Source: JBGVMW01 sp045125095 (GTDB taxonomy: Bacteria; Bacillota; Clostridia; Lachnospirales; Lachnospiraceae). Taken from it: a stretch of DNA of 20,762 bases. The DNA lies in the NCBI GenBank assembly GCA_045125095.1, contig JBGVMW010000071.1:1-20762 (forward strand), in the 5' to 3' direction. The notes under the pieces were generated by a model, which ran no database searches, had not been told where the DNA came from, and was given only the letters and a program-made list of their open reading frames with translations. Positions within the stretch are counted from its first letter, which is position 1. Every line of letters starts with the position of its first letter. A program made the position numbers and the translations under genes. Positions 8,935 to 15,498 of this stretch are shown here, piece by piece.

Positions 8935-11082
8935 ATGATTCATACTAACCGAATTGTGACAGTTGGAGAACAAGAATGTATCATAGACAGACCTATAGTC
9001 CTTTACAGAGGGGATAGAGAGGTTGAGATAGAGTTCACTTTAGTCGGTAATGAGTTTATGTTCTCTGAAGACGGTAATGTAATTAAATCTGTAAATGCAT
9101 CACACGGTCAGTTGGTATTAAACACTCCGTCCGGTGAACACATGTTCTCTGAATTAGCAGAGTGTCACGAAGGAAAAGTAGTATTTGTCGTAACTAAGGA
9201 AATGATAGATGAGTTCATAGAAATGGGATTCTATAGCTTCCAGATAAGACTATATGACAGTGCAGAGATGAAATCGAGAGTAACAATTCCTCCAGTAATG
9301 AACGGGTTTGATATTCGTAACCCAATAGCTGCTGAGGATGAGACGAACGTAGTCGACCAAGGTATAGTTGACTATGCTAGAATATTCAAAGACCAATCTA
9401 ACGAAGAACTTCCAACGTTCGACTGGCAAGGAAACTATAACAAAACTGAGTGGGCGCACCACGACGTAATAACTGAGAATAAGATGAATAAGATTGAGGA
9501 CGCTTTATATTCTATCAACGCTAATATTAAAGAATCAGACGTAGTAATGCTTAACGCGTTAGACAACGTTAAGAAAGATGCTGATAAGTATGTGAAAGAG
9601 CATATGGCTGAGGTTGAGGCTGAGGTTGACGAGTTTGAGAGAAACCTTAATACTGGGGTTGAAAGGTTTAAGGTTGACGTGAATAGTGCTATGACTGCCC
9701 ATAAGAATGAAGTTAGTGAGGTAGTAGATGGTTTTGATGCGCAATTGGCACATAATGAGAATATAGCTATAAGTTTGGAAATGTTTGAAAGGTTAGATGG
9801 TGAGATTGATGATAGTAATAGAATCGAAAGGGCTATTGATTATGCAACTATAAACGGGAAAACTTTAGTTTTTAATGGTACTATTGTTATTAGTAGACCT
9901 ATTTTGTTAAAATCTAGGACTTCTTTAAAAGGGTCATCAAAAAATAATGCTAAAATTATACCTACTTCAAGTTTTGTAGGTAATTCATTAATAGAACTTG
10001 AACATTCAAAAGTAGTTAATGTTGTTTTGACAGACTTAACAATTGATGGATTGAGTTATGGGCAAACAATAAACGGTTTAAATTTCAATAACCAATATCA
10101 ATTAGAAGATTTCTTGGTAGACACATATCACGATATAAGAAATATAAGAATACAAAATGTAACCGGAACCGGTTTTATTATTACAGGCAGAGGCGAAAGC
10201 TTTGTTGATAATATACAAATTACTAATTGTGGTGTTAATGGGGCAAATATAACTTGTTGGGATAGTTTTTTCAATAAAATTAGTGCTGGTTTATGTGGTT
10301 CTATTGCGATAAACGTAGCAGGAGGTCCGAATAGGTTAACGAATTGTAAGGCATGGGGGTCTGATATTGGATATAAAATATCATCAGGTCATATACTTAT
10401 AGGTTGTGAAAGTCAAGAAAATGCGACTAGTGGGTTAACCGTAACAGGTAGCAAAAATATATTTAATGGTATTATAGACGGCGTTGGTTGGAAATACAAC
10501 GAAGGTCAAATAGTTGACTCTACTGCTATAAGTATACTGTCACCTGCTGTAGGTAATTGTATAACGGCATCAGTGTCAAATAAAATTTTTTCAGATACTG
10601 GACACAGTGATTGTTTAAAGTACGCATTACGTTGTACCGGATGGAATAATATAGTAAACTTAACCGCTCAAAATATTACTACCGCAAGTATTACTCCGGA
10701 TACAGACCATAACAATAAAATGTTTATTCTAGGTTCGCCTAATTCTTATGAATATAGTAGATATTTAAACATCGGAACTGGTACAGGGAATGGTATTCAA
10801 ATGGCTGGAAATCGTATAAAATATACTAAAAATGGTACACCTGATGAATATTTTGATATTAGATTAAATAAAGAAAATCAAGCTTTTGAATTTAATGGTA
10901 AAATAATACCTGTTTTGGGCGGACATAGAATTTTAGGTGATTCAACAAATCCGTTTGAAAACTCTTATATAAATGATATACAATTACCTGTAGCTAGTTT
11001 TTTTATGGTCCCTGATGGCTATTCAGATTCAACGATAAGCCTAATAAATATGATAAATTTTATATTGAAAAAATTATCTTAA
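8935..11082 (+). CDS. BppU_N-type fibre with right-handed beta-helix (pectate-lyase-like) domain
   Basis: 715 residues. Residues 1-130 form a BppU_N docking domain parallel to that of the gene at 5376 (VLYRGDREVEIEF, GFYSFQIRLYD, SRVTIPPV). At about 162-195 the adaptor motif recurs (YNKTEWAHHDVITENKMNKI), followed by a long helix with Val/Glu repeats (about 200-280). From about 290 the pattern DDSNRIERAIDYA ... GKTLVFNGT matches the entry strand of pectate_lyase_3 / tailspike beta-helices, and short Asn/Gly-rich coils continue to about 560. The last 130 residues are beta-rich. This architecture is usual for phage depolymerases or glycan-binding spikes. I cannot point to catalytic residues, so binding without cleavage is possible. 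The gene lies between two terminators. Confidence 0.85.
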   Translation: MIHTNRIVTVGEQECIIDRPIVLYRGDREVEIEFTLVGNEFMFSEDGNVIKSVNASHGQLVLNTPSGEHMFSELAECHEGKVVFVVTKEMIDEFIEMGFYSFQIRLYDSAEMKSRVTIPPVMNGFDIRNPIAAEDETNVVDQGIVDYARIFKDQSNEELPTFDWQGNYNKTEWAHHDVITENKMNKIEDALYSINANIKESDVVMLNALDNVKKDADKYVKEHMAEVEAEVDEFERNLNTGVERFKVDVNSAMTAHKNEVSEVVDGFDAQLAHNENIAISLEMFERLDGEIDDSNRIERAIDYATINGKTLVFNGTIVISRPILLKSRTSLKGSSKNNAKIIPTSSFVGNSLIELEHSKVVNVVLTDLTIDGLSYGQTINGLNFNNQYQLEDFLVDTYHDIRNIRIQNVTGTGFIITGRGESFVDNIQITNCGVNGANITCWDSFFNKISAGLCGSIAINVAGGPNRLTNCKAWGSDIGYKISSGHILIGCESQENATSGLTVTGSKNIFNGIIDGVGWKYNEGQIVDSTAISILSPAVGNCITASVSNKIFSDTGHSDCLKYALRCTGWNNIVNLTAQNITTASITPDTDHNNKMFILGSPNSYEYSRYLNIGTGTGNGIQMAGNRIKYTKNGTPDEYFDIRLNKENQAFEFNGKIIPVLGGHRILGDSTNPFENSYINDIQLPVASFFMVPDGYSDSTISLINMINFILKKLS

Positions 11083-11105
11083 TAGATTTATATTACGTAC
11101 TAACA

Positions 11106-11133
11106 AACCTTCAATAACGAAGGTTCTATTTTT
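11106..11133 (+). terminator. Rho-independent terminator after the beta-helix fibre
   Basis: Stem AACCTTC (11106-11112) / GAAGGTT (11119-11125) with a 6-base loop, followed by CTATTTTT. It lies 24 bases after the fibre stop and before the holin. Confidence 0.75.
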
Positions 11134-11160
11134 ATGCCAAAATCCAGGAGGTGAACCCAA

Positions 11161-11388
11161 ATGAAAGACAAACTTAAAAACCCATATTTCTGGCTATCGA
11201 CATTCGCATTGATATTCTCAGCTTCTGGAGTGGACTTCAACCAACTAACAAGTTGGAGTCTACTTGCTGAAGCTCTAGTTGGAATACTAGCAAACCCAGT
11301 AGCTATCATAGCGATAATAACAGCATTCCTAGGAATATGGAACGACAACTCAACTAAAGGTTTAGACAAACCTACAATTAAAAAATAA
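11161..11388 (+). CDS. phiLC3-family holin
   Basis: 75 residues with a strong AGGAGGTG ribosome binding site at 11146-11153. Two hydrophobic spans are visible: residues about 9-24 (YFWLSTFALIFSAS) and about 42-60 (ILANPVAIIAIITAFLGIW). The C-terminal NDNSTKGLDKP matches the TTKGL-type signature of phiLC3 holins (PF04531). The protein should oligomerise in the host membrane and let the amidase reach the wall. It lies downstream of a terminator and 12 bases before the next fibre gene, so holin and fibre are probably co-expressed. The endolysin is a further 2.5 kb away, which is more spread out than usual. Confidence 0.88.
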   Translation: MKDKLKNPYFWLSTFALIFSASGVDFNQLTSWSLLAEALVGILANPVAIIAIITAFLGIWNDNSTKGLDKPTIKK

Positions 11389-11400
11389 AGGAGTGATAAT

Positions 11401-13065
11401 ATGACTTCATTTGACGAAAATGGAAAGTATATTAAAACGAACTGGAAAGCTGGAGACAAAATCACAGCTACAAAGTTAAACAAGATAGAAGAGAGCATCG
11501 AAGCTGTTAACGATAATGATATTTCCAGACACGTTGAAGCAGATGCTAGACTAGATGCTCTGGAAACTAAGGATGTAGCACACGATAAAGAATTTACAAA
11601 TGTTAGAAACCTTATAGCAGACAACAAAGCTGCAGCAGAACTAGGCGACTATGAGATTAACTCTAGAATGACGTTCCTAGAAAATGAGCTTAACGAAGGA
11701 ATAGAGGAAGTTCATAACGTAGCTAATACTGTTGATGGTAAGATAGCTACAGCCGAGGCTAATATGACGGCTCAAGTAAACCAAGGTAAAGCTGATATGG
11801 AAGCTATGGTTGCTGAGGTTGAGAGCGAAATGAACGAGCTTCGAAATGACATACAGCGTCCTATGAACTTGGCGGGGGAAGTAAAGAACGCCTATAAATT
11901 TACAGTAGACAATGACGGAATGATGCCTAGTTTGGTGACTTTGGATAATATAGAAGGATTAAGTAGTATTGAACTGAACGTAAACGAAAAATCTCAATTA
12001 GTGACTACTTACTTAAAAAACGTCTGTACTATAGATACTAGTAAAAATTACTTCGAAGATTCGGTTTTTAGCGAGAGTATATTTGATGCTACTTATACGC
12101 AGAATGGTAACACAATAACAGTAACAAGTAACCGTGCTACTTCTAGTGTTAAATTCAAAATACCCACATTAGTTGAAGGTAAAAAGTATTGTATCCTATG
12201 TGATAATATTATAGATGACGAAGGTTCCTCAGCTATAGAATATCCTAAATCTTGTGAATACAACACTATAAATCAATGTTATAATATGTTTGATGTATAT
12301 AAATCTGCTTTTAACGCAATCTTAGTGTATAATGATGATTTCTATATAGGATTTCATAATGCCGTCGGAATCCCTGGAGGAACTATAACATATGAAAATA
12401 TTCAAATATACGAAGTAAAAGAAATGATAATTCCTGATATCCGACTTAATTCGTTACCTAATGGAGTAAAAGATGAGATTAAAGATGGTATGTTAATTAA
12501 AAGAACAGGTATTGTCAATTTAGCAGATTTAAAATGGTCGTGTAATTCAAACCAATCCACTTTCGCCATGTATTACAGCGGGGATGTTCCTAATCTAAAA
12601 ATGAGTAGTTCATTCGACGCTATTGATAATAATATATTATGTAATTGTTTCGAAAATTCATCTACATCAGTGCTTGACGATCCAAATAATTATTCCGAAA
12701 ATATCATAAATTCACATTGGTCTAATCCTGAATTAAAAATAAAAATATCAAAAAACGATTTTCCTGACGGTGATTTATATGCTTGGTTAAGAAATAATGG
12801 CGCTCAGGCTGTATATGAACTAGCAATACCAGAATATATTCCTGTTAACCTAAACATAAAAGTTGATAAAGGTGATACAGTAGTTATAAATACTACTAAA
12901 ACAATGGATTTAACTTATGATATTCAGTTGAACACTAGGGCTCAGATAGACACACTGCAAACTAATATGTGTATGTATACTTCGGCGTTAGCTGGCGCAC
13001 TAAAAGAAGCTATAAATAAAATAGAACAACTAGAAGCTAGAATGCAAGAATTAGAAAATAAATAA
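11401..13065 (+). CDS. Tail fibre lacking BppU_N, with coiled-coil shaft and carbohydrate-binding-like domain
   Basis: 554 residues, ATG at 11401 after AAAGGAGTG. It begins directly with the adaptor motif shared by the other fibres (FDENGKYIKTNWKAGDKITA, TKLNKIEE), with no BppU_N before it. Residues about 25-165 are helical with coiled-coil character. About 175-480 is beta-rich; the phrase VYELAIPEYIPV is a recurrent ending of carbohydrate-binding-like modules in gut-phage fibres. The last 60 residues return to helix (ALKEAINKIEQLEARMQELE), perhaps a trimerisation bundle. It may attach through a BppU protein encoded elsewhere, for example the free-standing one at 15024. Receptor binding is inferred from context and architecture. 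Confidence 0.75.
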   Translation: MTSFDENGKYIKTNWKAGDKITATKLNKIEESIEAVNDNDISRHVEADARLDALETKDVAHDKEFTNVRNLIADNKAAAELGDYEINSRMTFLENELNEGIEEVHNVANTVDGKIATAEANMTAQVNQGKADMEAMVAEVESEMNELRNDIQRPMNLAGEVKNAYKFTVDNDGMMPSLVTLDNIEGLSSIELNVNEKSQLVTTYLKNVCTIDTSKNYFEDSVFSESIFDATYTQNGNTITVTSNRATSSVKFKIPTLVEGKKYCILCDNIIDDEGSSAIEYPKSCEYNTINQCYNMFDVYKSAFNAILVYNDDFYIGFHNAVGIPGGTITYENIQIYEVKEMIIPDIRLNSLPNGVKDEIKDGMLIKRTGIVNLADLKWSCNSNQSTFAMYYSGDVPNLKMSSSFDAIDNNILCNCFENSSTSVLDDPNNYSENIINSHWSNPELKIKISKNDFPDGDLYAWLRNNGAQAVYELAIPEYIPVNLNIKVDKGDTVVINTTKTMDLTYDIQLNTRAQIDTLQTNMCMYTSALAGALKEAINKIEQLEARMQELENK

Positions 13066-13067
13066 CC

Positions 13068-13095
13068 ACGCGAATTTTACAAGCCCTTTAATGAA
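13068..13095 (+). repeat. 28-base intergenic element, copy 1
   Basis: Core ACGCGAA-TTTTACAAG-CCCTTTAATGAA starts two bases after the fibre stop codon. It is identical at 26 of 28 positions to copies at 19653 and at 20551, and matches the degenerate copy at 18930 less well. Function unknown; promoter, RNA leader start or processing site are all possible. Confidence 0.8.
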
Positions 13096-13180
13096 GAGAT
13101 GATTAGTTTGAAAAATGATCCAATGGGACATCAGAGCCGAAAGGCCGGTATAACTAACTCTCTTCTTTTTTATTTTTATT
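13068..13180 (+). ncRNA. Putative structured leader RNA ending in a U-rich tract
   Basis: Between the 28-base element and the gene at 13196, hand folding gives a three-way junction. P1 pairs GAGA (13096-13099) and TTAGTT (13103-13108) with AACTAA (13152-13157) and TCTC (13159-13162). P2 pairs TGATCC (13116-13121) with GGA-ca-TCA (13126-13133), leaving a 2-base bulge. P3 is GCC-GAAA-GGC (13136-13145) with a GNRA loop. A U-rich tract (13163-13180) follows, so P1 could act as a terminator. The leader at 19653 folds to the same plan. No known riboswitch class was recognised. Confidence 0.45.
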
Positions 13181-13195
13181 AAAGGGGATGGTCTT

Positions 13196-13873
13196 GTGAA
13201 GTTCAGAAAATATGCAAGTACGAAAGTAATAGCTATACTAATGTCAACACTATTAGTAATAGGAAGTTTCTTTACACAACAGCATAAGATAAATGAATTA
13301 CAAAAAGAATTGTACATTCAAGAGAACATGACAGACCAAAGATACAATTACACAGAGACACAGATGGATATTTCAACATTAAAAGAACGAATGAATAAAG
13401 AGTGTAACTTTAAAGTACTAGATGGAACTATAAACATAAAGCATACGTACGCATACCAAAGAGACAGCGTGTTAGGACTTAAGAGTAAATACAAACTTGT
13501 AGGTACTGCGGACTTCTATTATCAAATGATAGTCAATCTCCAATTAGCAGAGATTACTCAAGCTTCTGCTAAGAAGATAACTATCACAGTACCGAAGCCT
13601 GTAATCGATACACAAGCTTGTCATAGAGTGCCAAACACATTCTTACGAATGGATGATGAATGTGACGATAACTTATTAGCTAATAAGAAAGACGCAGAGA
13701 GAGCGACACGTCAATGGGAAGATTCATTCGATACTAAAGGTTTAGCTTATATACAAGAATACTACAACTACTCAGGAATACAAGAGAAAGCACAACAAGC
13801 AACAGTCCGCCAGATAAAAGCATTACTAGAGGAACTTGGATATTCTCAAAATTTAGAAGTAATAGTTAAATAA
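13196..13873 (+). CDS. Membrane-anchored protein with DUF4230-like domain
   Basis: 225 residues from a GTG start at 13196, after AAAGGGGATGG. Residues about 10-27 form one N-terminal membrane anchor (VIAILMSTLLVIGSFF) with basic residues before it, so the bulk is probably outside the membrane. A short coiled coil (KINELQKELYIQE) follows. From about 75 the order of elements (YKLVGTADFYYQM, then KKITITVPKP, then a helical end with IKALLEELGY before a final strand) resembles DUF4230 proteins of bacteria. The gene follows the structured leader and precedes the endolysin by 12 bases, so a part in lysis or envelope interaction is possible but not shown. Family assignment is tentative. Confidence 0.6.
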   Translation: MKFRKYASTKVIAILMSTLLVIGSFFTQQHKINELQKELYIQENMTDQRYNYTETQMDISTLKERMNKECNFKVLDGTINIKHTYAYQRDSVLGLKSKYKLVGTADFYYQMIVNLQLAEITQASAKKITITVPKPVIDTQACHRVPNTFLRMDDECDDNLLANKKDAERATRQWEDSFDTKGLAYIQEYYNYSGIQEKAQQATVRQIKALLEELGYSQNLEVIVK

Positions 13874-13885
13874 GGGGTGTTGTGT

Positions 13886-15001
13886 ATGTACGTATGTGAT
13901 TATGGTTACACTACTGATATTTATCAAAATGAGTTAAATAAAATATTAGAAGGGGATGCTGATATGGCTACAACTAAATACGGTTTTACAAAAATGACAG
14001 TAAATGAATTCAAATCTTGGATTAAACAACAAGGTAACTATAAATACACAGGTATACAAATACACCATACCTGGAAGCCCGACTACAGTAATTTCTACAA
14101 AGCTGATGGGTCACATGAAGACGAATTAGTACGTCAAAATAATACTAAGAACTACCACGTTAAGACAAACGGTTGGGCGGATATTGCTCAACACTTTACT
14201 ATATTCCCAAACGGTGTAATAGTGACAGGAAGAAAATTATCAAATACAACTCCTGTGGGAATTAAGGGATGGAATGCTAACAAAATATGCATCGAGATAT
14301 ACGGTAACTTCGATGTTGGTTGTGACAAGATGACAGAAGAACAAAAACAAGCAGTAATTGCTGTATATGGCGAGTTATGTAAGAAATTCAACATAACACC
14401 TTCAACTAGCGCATTAAGATGTCATGCTTGGTTCACAGCAGGCGGAACATATCTAGGAGATTACAACAAATCAAAATCAGCTAAGACTTGTCCCGGTACA
14501 AACTTTATGGGATTCGGTAATAGCAAAGAGGCAATTCAAAATAACTTCATACCAATGGTTAAAAATTATATTAACGGAGTAGAATCTAAACCTGTCGTAT
14601 CAATACCTAGTAGTGGCGAATTTAAAGTAAGAGTCACAGCAGATGAACTTAATTATAGAGCGGAACCAAATGCAAGTGCTAAATGTAACGGACAAATATA
14701 CAAAGGTCAAGTGTTCACAATAACTGAAACTCAAAATGGATGGGGGCACTTAAAGAGCGGAGCAGGTTGGATAAACTTAAAATATACAGAAATACTTGAG
14801 GTTGTTTCAGACGGAACTTACAAAGTTAGAGTCACTGCAGATTCTCTTAATATTAGAAAAGGACCTGGTGCTTCATATCAACAAGTAGGAGCTGTTAAGA
14901 AAGGCGAAGTATTCACGATAGTTAAAACTGAAAATAACTGGGGTTACCTAAAATCAGGAGCAGGTTGGATAAGCTTAGCATACACAGAGAAAGTTAAATA
15001 A
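13886..15001 (+). CDS. Endolysin: N-acetylmuramoyl-L-alanine amidase (Amidase_2) with two SH3b domains
   Basis: 371 residues from the ATG at 13886 (AAGGGG at 13872-13877). It cleaves the amide bond between MurNAc and the stem peptide at lysis. Residues about 50-225 are the Amidase_2 domain. Candidate zinc ligands are a His in IQIHHTW (60 or 61), H180 (LRCHAW) and C202 (TCPGTNF). Two SH3b wall-binding domains follow at about 245-305 and 312-371 and are clear duplicates (KVRVTAD(E/S)LN ... GAGWI(N/S)L). No signal peptide, consistent with holin dependence. An alternative ATG at 13964, with its own AGAAGGGG, would give a 345-residue protein beginning MATTKYGFTKM and may be the main start, since the extra 26 residues are outside the domain. 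Confidence 0.92.
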   Translation: MYVCDYGYTTDIYQNELNKILEGDADMATTKYGFTKMTVNEFKSWIKQQGNYKYTGIQIHHTWKPDYSNFYKADGSHEDELVRQNNTKNYHVKTNGWADIAQHFTIFPNGVIVTGRKLSNTTPVGIKGWNANKICIEIYGNFDVGCDKMTEEQKQAVIAVYGELCKKFNITPSTSALRCHAWFTAGGTYLGDYNKSKSAKTCPGTNFMGFGNSKEAIQNNFIPMVKNYINGVESKPVVSIPSSGEFKVRVTADELNYRAEPNASAKCNGQIYKGQVFTITETQNGWGHLKSGAGWINLKYTEILEVVSDGTYKVRVTADSLNIRKGPGASYQQVGAVKKGEVFTIVKTENNWGYLKSGAGWISLAYTEKVK

Positions 15002-15023
15002 CATAGAAAGGAGGTGAATACTA

Positions 15024-15491
15024 GTGTCTATAAGCAGGGATATCACCGTTGAAGTTATTAACGATAAAGCAAGGTTGGATGGTAAATTATATTTCTATGA
15101 AAAAGATTATGGTATAATGATTAATTTTCTAATCCAAAAATATAAATTCAAATACGATAAGAACCCACAAGGTTTTTTGAGTAGTATGGATGACGATGTT
15201 TTAGAAGCTTATACTACTATAATTAACCCCGTCGGGGAGGAACTAAGTCGTCAGAACGGAGTGGTAAAAGACGATACGATAAAGTTTGAACTGACTGACG
15301 ATTTAACCGACGAATTAACAGAAATAGGAAAATACAAACTACAATTCCATTTAGTATGCGAACACAGCGAAATAAGTATACCGCCTATAGAATTTGAAAT
15401 AAAAGAACGTTTAAAAGGCGGTGTAAGCGAAATCATACCGGGAATAATTGATACCGGTATTATTGAAAAATCATATATAAACAAGGAGTGA
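15024..15491 (+). CDS. Free-standing BppU_N baseplate adaptor
   Basis: 155 residues, GTG start at 15024 with a strong AAAGGAGGTG seven bases upstream. The whole protein corresponds to the BppU N-terminal domain found fused in the fibres at 5376 and 8935: RDITVEVIND ... LDGKLYFYEKDY, then IGKYKLQFHLV and the diagnostic SEISIPPIEFEI. Only a short tail (GIIDTGIIEKSYI) follows, with no shaft or binding domain. Its TGA overlaps the ribosome binding site of the collagen-like fibre gene, seven bases before that ATG, so the two are probably translated together. I infer that this protein docks the next fibre, or the one at 11401, to the baseplate as a separate subunit. Confidence 0.78.
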   Translation: MSISRDITVEVINDKARLDGKLYFYEKDYGIMINFLIQKYKFKYDKNPQGFLSSMDDDVLEAYTTIINPVGEELSRQNGVVKDDTIKFELTDDLTDELTEIGKYKLQFHLVCEHSEISIPPIEFEIKERLKGGVSEIIPGIIDTGIIEKSYINKE

Positions 15492-15498
15492 TATTATA

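Noticed and set aside
11100..11627. 175-codon open frame on the - strand
   Set aside because: It lies opposite the holin and the start of the 11401 fibre, both of which have strong ribosome binding sites and recognisable products.
13077..13110. Sigma-A promoter in the 28-base element (TTTACA as -35)
   Set aside because: At 17-base spacing the -10 hexamers of the copies differ completely (ATGATT, GAGGAA, TATTAA), so this does not explain the conservation.
13068..13195. Known riboswitch, group I intron or hammerhead ribozyme in the leader
   Set aside because: No signature of these classes that I know (for example CUGAUGA ... GAAA of hammerheads) could be placed in the sequence.
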